The notes under the pieces: generated by a model | Database searches by the model: none | The model's input: only the letters and a program-made list of their open reading frames with translations | What the model was told of the DNA's origin: nothing | NCBI GenBank assembly: GCA_002785985.1 | Contig: NHNU01000002.1 | Span: 1,240,001-1,304,000, forward strand | Reading direction: 5' to 3' | Origin: Microcyclosporella mali | Taxonomy: Eukaryota; Ascomycota; Dothideomycetes; Mycosphaerellales; Mycosphaerellaceae | Length of the DNA stretch: 64,000 nucleotides | Shown here: one piece after another, positions 10,574-19,727 of the stretch | Numbering within the stretch: the first letter of the stretch is position 1 | How the letters are laid out: every line of letters starts with the position of its first letter | Program-made: the position numbers and the translations under genes

Positions 10574-11842
10574 ATGTCTTCAACAACGCCAGGAGGCAAG
10601 AAATTGTCACAAGATCACCTCGACGCTGCCGAACAAGCGCTCGCAACAGTCACCGAGACTGCCGCCCCAAGAAAGGGAGACGACCCGAAGGCCAATCTGC
10701 ACGCTGGAGCTGCACATGAGAGATCACACACCTGGTTACGAGCTATCTTTCCCTACGACTCCCTGGAAGACTTCGAGAATGCATGGCACCTAGGGAATTA
10801 TGTCATTGATCGGAAGACGGGAGAGAAGTCGTTTGAGGAGATGAGCATTTATGTTCGGGTAAGTCGTGTTTCCAATCATCTGGCAGACCAACTGGGTCTG
10901 ATGTGAGTGTTTCTAGATTGGGATGCACTTGTTGTACTATGGATCGGAGCAGGAGAAAGCGCTGCACTGGCAGCGTACACAAGCGATGCTGCTTAGCCAG
11001 AGCGTGAACATGGGCAAGCAATACGATGCTCCAGAAAGCAAGGATCATATCCAGCCGTTTATCGAGAGCTTCCATTTGCAGAGCGGACTCTCCGAACTCA
11101 AGGTTTGCATGTCGTTAATTTGATCTCGTTGGCAGGGTGAGTTGACGTTGTCTAGCAACCCGATCCTACCAAGTACAAAACGTTCAATGAGTTCTTCGCA
11201 AGAGAGCTAAAGCCCGATGCCCGTCCTGTAGCCGAGCCTGACAGCGAGCGTGTCGTCTCAAGTCCAGCCGATTGCCGCCTGACCGTTTTCCCGACAATAG
11301 ATTTGGCCACCAAGTACTGGATCAAAGGGTTTGGATTCTCTCTGAGCAGGCTTCTTGGCTCCGACGATCTAGCTAAACAATTCGATGGAGGTGCTATCAA
11401 TATCGCGAGACTCGCTCCACAAGATTATCATCGCTGGCATGCTCCCGTTTCTGGAACCGTTCAGAGCATCACAGATATCCCCGGCACGTACTATACTGTC
11501 AACCCACAGGCTATCAATGAAGAAGGCACACTTGACGTCTTCTGCGAAAACAAACGCTCTGTGATGTTGGTCCAACGATCGCAGACCCGGTCCCCTGTGG
11601 CGATCATCGCTGTCGGCGCCATGCTCGTGGGAAGCATCAAATACAACTCAGGCATCGCTGCTGGGGCTGAGATCAAGAGAGGACAGTGTCTGGGCGCATT
11701 CCTCTACGGAGGCAGCACAGTAATCGTGTTGTATCCCAAGGGTGAAGTTGATTTGGATCAAGATCTTGTGCAGAATTCAACCGATCAGCGATGTGAGACG
11801 TATGTCAAAGTTGGATGGAGAGTTGGAGCGACGCCTGCTTGA
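10574..11842 (+). CDS. Phosphatidylserine decarboxylase family protein, soluble short form
   Basis: Exons 10574..10858, 10917..11102 and 11156..11842 (introns 58 and 53 bp) encode 385 residues. PSDs convert phosphatidylserine to phosphatidylethanolamine using a pyruvoyl group made by self-cleavage at a Ser. The cleavage motif is seen as YGGST, with Ser at about residue 344, preceded by family segments TFNEFFARELKPDARP, APQDYHRWHAPVSG and VAIIAVGAMLVGSI. The N-terminus has no mitochondrial presequence, no membrane anchor and no C2 domain. It therefore differs from both Psd1 (mitochondrial) and Psd2 (Golgi/endosome) and resembles the extra short PSD-like enzymes of filamentous fungi, some of which decarboxylate soluble amino acids. 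Family call strong, substrate uncertain. Confidence 0.9.
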
Positions 11843-12013
11843 GCCGTGGATGATCGCATGGATGCGGGAACTTGAAGTGGATTGAATACAGCTAAGGCAC
11901 GCACAGCACGTGCTGATGTCCCATCTCTGCGCGGAATTAGCTCATTGATGCTACTCTTCTGTTGTGATGATCTGTTCATGCTCTAATCTTGCTGAATGCT
12001 CTTTTTTTAACAT

Positions 12014-13474
12014 TCATAGCTCATGCTTCAGCAGCGCACCGTCAGGTCCAGTACTCTGCACACCTTCCATCTCATCGTGCGACGAGGATTGCTCACCATT
12101 CTTCTCCGTGCGAATGCTACTCGCTCGGCTGACGGTCGCACTCTCCGAATTCTCCGCTCGTAATCCAAGCTTCTTCTCGACATCCTCAGACTGATCATCT
12201 GAACGTTTCCAGTCCGCCGGGCGTGCCTGTGGAACTTCTTCACCTTCTTTAGGCTGATCTACAACCACACTCGGTTCTCGCTCCGGTGGTATTGATTTCC
12301 ATACCACTGCCATCTTGTCAAAACATCGTGTACCTTTACGACTGCTGCCTTTGATGCCGTCCATGGCATCGAATTCAATCTCAAATACTCCAGAGTCATC
12401 AGCCTTCCCGTGTTGCTCTGGGCCGTTGCCTTCGAAGAAGACGTTAAACCATACGTGAGCTACAGAAGTGACCATAGTGAAGCCCCCGTACTTGGACTTG
12501 TTGCGCCGTTCGAAGTCGATGTTGATATCGCTTGTGGGGAGGACGACCGGCTGCGATGGTGTGAATATCACGTCTCCGCCATTTGACTCCAACAGATCAG
12601 ATCCGGTATGGCCGGGAGTTGCTGAGGAGGGTGTGTTTGTTGCATCTTCTGCCTCTTCCGCTTGCTTGACTTGCTCGCCTGCGTCATCGGTCTTCTTCTT
12701 TCCCATCATTTCCAGAGCCACATCTCCAAATCCATTGCCTTTCTGGATGCTTCCGCGAACAACTTGTCGTTCCGATTTCTGAAAGGTGTGAAAAGCTTTG
12801 ATGACTTTGCCTTCGTCCACGTAACCCTCGACGGCGACCTTGACTCCGTTGCGCAGACCCCACACATGCACCTCGACGATTTCAACGGGACGCTCGACAT
12901 ATGTCTTTCCATGTTTCGTCCAGCGGTCCACGTACGTGACCCATCGTAACTGACTGGGAATACTGATACCATTGCCGAAACCAGGCCGCATTCTCCTCTC
13001 GGTAAAACGTTGCATGGCAGCCTCTGGAGTCCAACCCTCCTCGCTGATGAGATAGCTGCATGTCATGGTGCCGCTTCTACCCTTCCCTGCTTTGCAATGA
13101 ACAACGGCGACCCTGCCTTTGCCATCAGTGTCCTTGCCTTTGAGCCAATTTCGCATGGAAGCCATTATCAGTGGCACTAAGTGGAACGGTGGCGGGTGGT
13201 GGTCTGGCCATGGATAATGCCGTATCCGATTGTACACATCAGCGTCTGGATATCCCGTGCCTTCAGCGCGAAACTCCCATATAGCCCAGTTCTCGCCGTG
13301 TTTGGAGTCCAGAAATTTGACGACGTCTTTGAGTGGGTTCCTGTATGCGACTTGAGGATATGATGCTCCGGGGCCGGATGTGACTACTATATTATCGACA
13401 ACATAGCACAGATCGAGACCAGCTTCGGGATGCCGAGCGCGCGGACTGGCCACAATCTGGCGAAGGAGATCCAT
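12014..13474 (-). CDS. TEP1: PTEN-like dual-specificity / phosphoinositide 3-phosphatase
   Basis: Single-exon gene of 486 residues. The phosphatase domain carries a WPD-type loop (HYPWPDHHPPPF, about residue 88) and the signature HCKAGKGRSG (residues 126-135) with Cys and Arg of the CX5R motif. The two Lys in the loop (CKAGKGR) match PTEN, where they bind the phosphoinositide. A C2-like region follows (YVERPVEIVEVHVWGL onward), interrupted by an acidic low-complexity insert near residues 260-300. The last 90 residues are charged and probably disordered, as in the PTEN tail. It should antagonise PI3-kinase signalling at membranes, as fungal Tep1 does in development and virulence. The 3' end lies 171 bp from the converging PSD gene. 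Strong call. Confidence 0.93.
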   Translation of the reverse strand: MDLLRQIVASPRARHPEAGLDLCYVVDNIVVTSGPGASYPQVAYRNPLKDVVKFLDSKHGENWAIWEFRAEGTGYPDADVYNRIRHYPWPDHHPPPFHLVPLIMASMRNWLKGKDTDGKGRVAVVHCKAGKGRSGTMTCSYLISEEGWTPEAAMQRFTERRMRPGFGNGISIPSQLRWVTYVDRWTKHGKTYVERPVEIVEVHVWGLRNGVKVAVEGYVDEGKVIKAFHTFQKSERQVVRGSIQKGNGFGDVALEMMGKKKTDDAGEQVKQAEEAEDATNTPSSATPGHTGSDLLESNGGDVIFTPSQPVVLPTSDINIDFERRNKSKYGGFTMVTSVAHVWFNVFFEGNGPEQHGKADDSGVFEIEFDAMDGIKGSSRKGTRCFDKMAVVWKSIPPEREPSVVVDQPKEGEEVPQARPADWKRSDDQSEDVEKKLGLRAENSESATVSRASSIRTEKNGEQSSSHDEMEGVQSTGPDGALLKHEL

Positions 13475-13913
13475 CTCGAAGAGTATGTGTCAATGCTGGG
13501 AGTGGTAAGATGTGTCCAAGTGGAGCGTGGAACAGTCTTTAGCAGTCGAATGTGCTCTTCATGGCCGTCGACTCGCCTTCTTGTCCGTTTTCGCAATGAG
13601 AGGTGTCTCGAGCAATTATTGCTGTATTGTTGTACTTTTGGGGAGACTTGAAGCTCATGAGGTGAAGTTGGTTTGTGCATGTGTGTTCAAGGATGCCCTG
13701 TCAAGATGACGTCGGTGCACGCGCTTCCAGGTGTCGCGCCTGACGCTTGGCACTGGCCGCAACGGCCACGTCTCCGATGTAAGTGCAACGCATGTAAAAC
13801 CAACGTCGATGAATAAAAAATTGTCAGCCTGCCGCCTGTACCAGAGTGTATAAAGGCATGGCGAGTATCATCGTCGAATAGAATCCCTTCGAAACCCCAA
13901 TTCATCGTTCATT
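13475..13913. promoter_or_regulatory. Divergent promoter, PTEN-like / BOS1
   Basis: 439 bp between the start codons. A CRE-like TGACGTC occurs at 13706-13712. TATA-like sequence TATAAAG lies near 13849, about 65 bp before the BOS1 ATG. Functional meaning of either site is inference. Confidence 0.4.
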
Positions 13914-14761
13914 ATGGTATGATCTTACCATATACAGCACATTCATTTGCATAGTGTCTAATGTTTCTGCAGAGCGCCCTCTATAACTCAGCCCTTCGCC
14001 AGTCCAAGGCCATCCGCGCCGACCTCGACGCACTCTCGTCGAGCGCCGCTGCAAATCCAGCTGCCCTTCAAGGACAGATCACAACCTCGCTAACCTCTTT
14101 CTCCCGAACCCTCGACGACTACCAGCGCGCCGTCTCAGACGAGCTCGTTCCAGAGAAGGCGGAGAAGGGTCGCGAACGAATTACGAATTTCCGAACCGAG
14201 CTTCTCGAACTACGAAGTCGCTTCGCAGAGCTCAAGCATGAACGCGAGCAGCAACAGCAGCTCCAGAATAGGAGCGAATTGCTAGGCAGACGTCCACATG
14301 CTGCTCAGACACCAGAGAACCCATATGCCGATGCTGCAATAGCGACTGGTGCTGGTCGCGGTGAGAATGTCAATCCTCTGTTTCGAACCAGCAATCCTGA
14401 CTTCGTGCCTGGTGCCAGCGGAACGAATAGCTACAGCTCCTACCAGAGTCCATACGGCTTGGGAACAGATCAGGGAAGAGAGGGGCATGCATTGAAGGAG
14501 AACAATTTTTTTCAGCAGGGCAACCAGGCGTTGGACGAGTTCCTAGAAAGAGGCAGAGCAGTTCTGGGTGACTTGAGTGATCAGCGAGAGATGCTCAAAG
14601 GTACTCAGCGCAAGCTGTACAGCATTGGCAACACTCTGGGCATCTCAGGAGATACTATCCGTATGGTTGAGAGGAGGGCCAAGCAGGACAAGTTCATATT
14701 CTGGGGTGGTGTCGTTGTCTTCATCATCTTCGTATATTTTGTGCTGAGGTGGTTTAGGTGA
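13914..14761 (+). CDS. BOS1: ER-Golgi Qb-SNARE Bos1
   Basis: Exon 13914..13916 (just the ATG) joins 13973..14761 through a 56-bp intron (GTATGA...CTGCAG), giving 263 residues beginning MSALYNSALRQSK. This N-terminus matches yeast Bos1 (MNALYN), which supports the tiny first exon over the alternative in-frame ATG at 13961. The protein has an N-terminal helical region, a SNARE motif in the segment ENNFFQQGNQALDEF to KQDKF, and a C-terminal anchor (FWGGVVVFIIFVYFVLRWFR) that closely resembles yeast Bos1. Bos1 pairs with Sed5, Bet1 and Sec22 for fusion of ER-derived COPII vesicles with the Golgi. Strong call. Confidence 0.93.
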
Positions 14762-15082
14762 TGTGGACCTTGAGTTACGCTCATGGTTCTAGTTTTTGAG
14801 TTTAGCAGGGCGTATGGAGTCGGCGCATCGGTGCCAGGTGCCATCGAGCATTGGCCACCTTGGTCACGCCCGAGAATGTCTCAGCAGGCTCGTTTCGCAT
14901 ACTTGTGATCGGCAACATCTTGCGGGGAGCAGGCAAGCGTGTCAGGGTGGTGCAGCCGAAGTGAATGGTCGCGAAAAATGCATTTGAAGGCATTGGCTTT
15001 TCAATTGGACAAACCTTACTCAGTAGATTCGAGACAGGGCACCACCCAAACTTCGTCAACGAGCCACGCCATCCTGCGGAAG

Positions 15083-15631
15083 ATGGCATCGGAGCGAGTA
15101 GTAAACCAGATGAAGACTAAAGAAGGATCGCGCCTCAATCCGATCACTGGCCTACCCATGCCTGATCCCAAATCGACAAATTATCCGATCACCTTCAATC
15201 AGCGCTACCATCCTCAAAATGATCCTCACGCGACATATATCGACCACGACGCCTATACGCCATCGTTGCGCTATGACCAGGCAAGCTTGAATCAGCAGCA
15301 CGATCAGACTCACCTAAAGCGCCTCACTCGCCCGCATTACAAAGTACCCGATCTGGATACTTCTGCCTCGAGCCGCGAACCTAAATTTTCTCTCCATGAA
15401 GCGACCGCTCGGCACCTTGTCAAGGTCGCAGTTGCTGATCAAGATACCATACAACCCCGAACACATGAAGCGCTGTCGCCACTGAAGCTCCCGGCGGCTA
15501 AAGTTGTGAAAGATGTACCTGAAGAAGTCAAGACAGTGCGCGAAAAGTCTGCAGAGATGTCACCCTTGGTGGCCAAACGAAGGAGATCCACAAGGGTAGG
15601 GCAGCAGGTGCAGAAGAAGCTCAACATGTAA
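15083..15631 (+). CDS. Hypothetical basic protein
   Basis: Open frame of 182 codons from the ATG at 15083, which has a good fungal start context (AAGATGGC). An in-frame ATG at 14978 would add 35 residues. The product is polar and basic, with a central Tyr/His/Asp-rich stretch and a Lys/Arg-rich C-terminus (VAKRRRSTRVGQQVQKK) that could act as a nuclear localisation signal. No domain is recognised. Base composition and codon pattern look like neighbouring genes, and no intron is obvious. It may be a lineage-restricted gene or a chance ORF. Confidence 0.45.
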   Translation: MASERVVNQMKTKEGSRLNPITGLPMPDPKSTNYPITFNQRYHPQNDPHATYIDHDAYTPSLRYDQASLNQQHDQTHLKRLTRPHYKVPDLDTSASSREPKFSLHEATARHLVKVAVADQDTIQPRTHEALSPLKLPAAKVVKDVPEEVKTVREKSAEMSPLVAKRRRSTRVGQQVQKKLNM

Positions 15632-16105
15632 GACGACAATGAATCGCCAAGCAAGTCACGCGAGGCGCAGACGTGCCCTGAACAAGATGTCGATAAGTTG
15701 CAAGCCGAGATCGGCAATAAACCTGAAAGCACCGACGATGCCACCGGAATGATGGTGGGAATGGAGAAAGGACGTCGAGATCCTGCGGCCCGCAAGAGAG
15801 CAAGTCGCCCAAGCGAGAGAACAAAGACCAGTACAACTTGAAGTCGTCCTTGCCAACTTTCGACAGCGACAGCGCGTGGACCACAAACAGCTTGCAGGAG
15901 ATTATGGAAAGACTAAACCAGCATCACTCATTCCTTTCAAGGGGGAGATGAGCTGACGCAAGGGCACGCGGAAAGGAGATGGTGTTGCATACAAACAATT
16001 CGATTGTTACTCGGGGTATCTAATCATAAAGTCATCAGAAGAAGGCCGTTAAAACATAAATGTCTTAAGGATAGTAAGAAGAAAGTGGTCAAGAGATGAC
16101 TTGTC
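15632..16105. other. Convergent 3' intergenic region
   Basis: 474 bp. The last 100 bp upstream of the BYS1-like stop are A/T-rich, consistent with its 3' UTR. Nothing else recognised. Confidence 0.4.
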
Positions 16106-16696
16106 TCACGGACAGTACACGACCTTGAAAGAAGTCTTGCCCTTGTAGCAGACTGTGTCGGCTGGCGAGCCAATGTCGATTTGGTCGGGGTTGGTCCAGC
16201 ACTGCGAGGCCAACGGGGCCCAAGGCAAACAGGTCTTGCTCTCGCAAGACTCAGAGCCTTGACCGTTTGAGATTGGAAAAGCGCTCATTCCGATGTCCAT
16301 ATCGCTACCAGGCAACATCAGGCTGAGATCGTAGGCCGTTCCTTCGACTCCACCCCAGGAACTGTATCCGAACTCGAAAAGCGCTTGGGGTCGCCATTGG
16401 CCATCATTTCCCCACTCGGCGTGACCAGAGAGGCGCAACCCGACGCCCTTGAATGGAGCGGCGATGATGGTGTCGCCACCAGATTCGATGTTCGTTGGGT
16501 CCGAGTAGGCGATCATCTTGAAGTCGCTGGAGACACCGTAGATGGCAACTTGCTTGGTGAATTTGCATTGGTTGTAGACGTGTATGTTGAAGGTGTCGTC
16601 TCTTGCTTCCAGAGCAGCGGCGCCGTAGACATCGGTGGGAGCAGCGCTGATGGTGAGCGCAAGGAGCGAGGTGAGCACAAGGCTGGTGGTGTACAT
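16106..16696 (-). CDS. BYS1 / thaumatin-like secreted protein
   Basis: 196 residues from the ATG at 16696. That start gives a classical signal peptide (MYTTSLVLTSLLALTISAAP) with cleavage after SAA; the longer in-frame ATG at 16774 would bury it. The mature part starts with a short pro-like stretch ending in EARDD and then reads FNIHVYNQC, GGDTIIAAPF, RPQALFEFGYSS and AYDLSLMLPG. Five Cys lie in the last 65 residues. The order (NxC, GG...PF, PQxxFxY, YDLS) matches fungal antigenic thaumatin-like BYS1 proteins, which are secreted and of unknown biochemical function. The promoter side (16697-16900) has TATA-like GTATAAG near 16747. The secretion call is strong; the family call is moderate. Confidence 0.8.
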   Translation of the reverse strand: MYTTSLVLTSLLALTISAAPTDVYGAAALEARDDTFNIHVYNQCKFTKQVAIYGVSSDFKMIAYSDPTNIESGGDTIIAAPFKGVGLRLSGHAEWGNDGQWRPQALFEFGYSSWGGVEGTAYDLSLMLPGSDMDIGMSAFPISNGQGSESCESKTCLPWAPLASQCWTNPDQIDIGSPADTVCYKGKTSFKVVYCP

Positions 16697-17689
16697 TTTG
16701 TGTAAGGGAGTGTGGTATGCTACGCGCTGCGTGGCAGATTTTGGTGTATAAGAGGAATTTTTGGAGTATATCAAGGAGCGAAACAGTTCTCAAAAAACCA
16801 TTGGGAGGTGTACCACTGGCTATATAAACACATATCATGCCCTACCTGTCATGTCGGTCCAACAGCATGTGAATGCCACTTTGTCATGCCCGCAACAAAG
16901 ATCCAATCAATGGCCCATTCTTCCCGAGAATAGACCAACAAAGGAATCGATGCGGCTTGCAAGTTGGCGCACGGCATCGAAGAAAAAAACGAACAATCCA
17001 GCGCAATTTCTCCCTGCGCTGCAACTCAAAACTCAAAGGCCACCACGCGCCAATACTGCACACTGGATGATGGCGTTCCTTTCACGTGGCGTTGTCAGGA
17101 AGCACCTCGGAGTCCGATGCCAGATGTGTCGACAAGGTTGAAGCTGAAGCAGGCACCGCAGGACAAAGTTCAGGCCCGACGGCATTGTAAGCCGGACAGT
17201 CCTGCAGCCAGAGGATGCGTCGGGTAACCTTTCCTACAGCCTCCTCACAAGGCGTCCAATCCGAGCACACTTCACCATTTCCACCACCGTTGCGGCCTGC
17301 TCCTGAGGTGTGAGTCTCGCTGCCGCGAGCTGCTCGTTGTCGAATAGGCGCAGTCGCCAGAATCAGCCACGAACGCCTCGCCAGCTTGCGAAAATCGCTC
17401 CCGGGACCTACTGCCAACGCAATTGCATTTGTGCCTTGCCGGCACGCGACTGGCAGATTCTGTCGGTCATGCAGGTACCCGTGCAGGTCGAGTGAGCGTA
17501 GCCGCGGTTCTGGTACATGTAAGAATGATTAGCTTGAAAAGCGGCATTGTCGCTCTCGACTTCATGTACCTCGGTCGCTTCGCGTCGGAAAGCGGGTGAC
17601 ATCGCAGATGCTGTTTTGGCGACTGCCGGAGTTGGCAGCGATTCATAGACCTCAGACCTCCTTCACGGTGTACTGCGGTACGGCTCTCA

Positions 17690-18567
17690 TATCGGACCAA
17701 CCATTTGGAGATCCCGCGGCTGACAAGTTCCCAACACAGTCGGTGAAAAGTCTAATGTGTCAGATGTCACTGGATCGACACTGCGAGCCCATAATGATGG
17801 GTCCCCGGACACGGGAGTCATTGTGGGGCCATTGTAGGATATCGCGATCGCGATCGCAGCTTCGTGATTCTGAATGGTAATGCTGTGTGCCATCTCGAGT
17901 TCGTCCTTGAAAGTGTGGTCGAACAACATTGCGGCGATTGTAGCTGAGTAGCGATTGACAATCTGCCGAGAATGATGCGAGCCATTGTGGGATGCGCTTG
18001 AGGAGCCCATCGGCATTTGTACGAATGTGTAGAGATTCTGACCCGCGAAACCAGATTCCTGCAGCGTCGAGACCAGTCAGGCTTATTGGCCATCAGGATC
18101 GTCCTGCATAGTCGCCTCGGAAAAACCAAAAGTCCCTGCGGTAGTCAGACTTCGAGCTGATCAATATGATTTTCAATGTTAGCGAGTCGTCGACAGCGTA
18201 GGCTCCGTACCCGTCTCCCAGCTTTAGACAGAGTGGTACTGGTAGTGTTCGGCGCGAATGCTTATACCAGTGTCTCCTTCTGGCTTCCTACTGCGCCGAG
18301 AGGCATCTGAGTTGCATTTCGCATTCGATTCTTTTAGGCGTCGTGGATGTCACCTGTGTTCCCTTGCGCGTTGACAAGCCAGACGGCACTCTCAACGACG
18401 TTTCGAGTGAAAGTGGCGAATGCAGCATCTGGCGCAAGGTCCTGCATGGCGGCATACATGCTTCTCCCTGGAAAAGCGGATAGCCGTATCTGACTACTTC
18501 GCCAGCGGTATCTGGTCTTACCTGCCAATATGAACTCCAGCTTTGCTGTATCCGCATCAGGAGACAT
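17690..18567 (-). pseudogene. Unassigned broken coding-like stretch
   Basis: Reading the minus strand from 18567, one frame gives a plausible protein segment (ending SAVWLVNAQGNTGDIHDA) before a stop. The same frame continues to a second stop, then a frame change gives GDGYGAYAVDDSLTLKII. Further on another frame reads QIVNRYSATIAAMLFDHTF to ITIQNHEAAIAIAI. The hydrophobic/polar alternation resembles a folded protein, but at least two stops and two frame changes intervene and the spacing does not suit introns. I do not recognise the family. It could be a dead gene or chance. Confidence 0.3.
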
Positions 18568-19155
18568 CGCAGATCTCGTCTATATTGGCGGCTACAAAAA
18601 GAGCTCTAAGATACGAGCGTGTACTTCCAGTACAGGCGTAGGCATTGATAGGAAGATAACAAGGCCTCTGCGGCATTTGCGAAGCAGTACGTGGCCTCTT
18701 CGTATGTTGTAGATTGTGCACAGGCAGTACGCATTGGCCGAAGATCATACCGCATGACTTGACAACTTTTGAACAGCGTGTTCAGGCTCGGATTCATGGG
18801 TACAGGTTCAATGTTCCGAGGTGTGCGTATTCTTTCATCGTCAAATTCTCCAGCATTATTCAATTCTCTTGCTCCATCGGACTCATGCCCAAGGTATACG
18901 GACGACTATGCTGGAGAGGAGCTCGACGCACGGCAGGTCACCTACCCACTGCCTATCACGAATCGTATCGATCGTCGGCCTGACTGAAATATAAAAACAT
19001 CAGATGCCGCTGATCTCCCGTAGCTTTGTGGTTTCGAGACGCAACTCAACGAAGGTACGAGCCTTTCGTGCTATACCTTTTCGGGATTGGATATTCGCGA
19101 GTGTTACCAAAGGTTGAAAAGGAGCATACCCACTTGTCCGCAGCCGTTACTGACC

Positions 19156-19440
19156 CTATCTCGGTATCATGCGAGCACGCTCAAGCTTTAGCATATCGAC
19201 TTGTTTCCGCAATGCAAAGACGAACCTCGATTTCAAAGCGGAAGCGTCTTTATGTGCTTCGAGGTACCATCGATGCCAACGACTGACATGATTAGGCACG
19301 GTTGAAGAATGGTGAACGTCGTACTCGTCGTGAGCTTTGCTGGCCAATAGATTTACTTCGCTCGTTGTGTATAGCTGTATCGTGGTTCTAAAGCGTCCCA
19401 GGACGGTCATGGCCTCTGCGTAGCACACCTCGCTCATCGA
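19156..19440 (-). pseudogene. Tyrosinase (polyphenol oxidase) fragment
   Basis: One minus-strand frame reads AEAMTVLGRF, then AHDEYDVHHSSTVPNHVSRW directly followed by HRWYLEAHKDA. This matches the first copper-binding region of fungal tyrosinases, where a YDDxxxxH segment is followed by HxxxxFxxWHRxYxxxxE. The conserved elements are the YD followed by a His, a spaced His, and W-HR-(W/Y). No second copper site (the DPxFxxHH type) and no start or signal sequence could be joined to it, and stops follow shortly. It is best read as a relic of a secreted copper oxidase gene. Confidence 0.45.
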
Positions 19441-19559
19441 GGAGAAGATGAAGGTTGCGAGGAGCTTTTCTCAGATTTGCGACGCAAATGTGACCTCAAA
19501 CTTTACAGGCGACATTCTAGCTTGAAAACGCATTGCCGTTCGAGTATGTTGTCGAGCCG

Positions 19560-19721
19560 TAGATTGGTCGTTGTTGGTGTCACTCCGGGCTTTGGCAGCA
19601 TAAGACTGAGGTCATACAAATGTCGAGGGTCCGGTATCAACGACCCCTTGAGACCGTGGTAGAGAGTGGGTCGGACTAACAGCACGTGAGAGTTGCATAT
19701 CAAGCAGACGCCCAGCCGCAA
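19560..19721 (-). pseudogene. Possible BYS1-like fragment
   Basis: A minus-strand frame contains HLYDLSLMLPKPGV. Eight residues (YDLSLMLP) are identical to the core of the intact BYS1-like gene at 16106-16696, with mainly synonymous nucleotide changes between the two. The flanks do not align convincingly. It is short, so it may be a truncated paralogue or coincidence. Confidence 0.25.
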
Positions 19722-19727
19722 AGCCGC

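Larger units (their letters stand above)
16697..19727. other. Three-kilobase gene-poor block containing decayed genes
   Basis: No intact gene can be built here, in contrast with the rest of the window. On the minus strand several stretches look protein-like but are broken by stops or frame changes: a tyrosinase-like piece (19156-19440), a BYS1-like piece (19560-19721), and an unassigned series at 17690-18567. Composition is not conspicuously AT-rich, so the decay is not the strongly AT-biased RIP pattern seen in fungal transposons. The edges are the promoter of the BYS1-like gene and the stop of the Mak32-like gene. Confidence 0.6.

Noticed and set aside
16697..19727. RIP-mutated transposon as an explanation for the decayed block
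   Set aside because: No inverted or direct terminal repeats, no transposase or reverse transcriptase motifs, and no conspicuous AT enrichment were seen.
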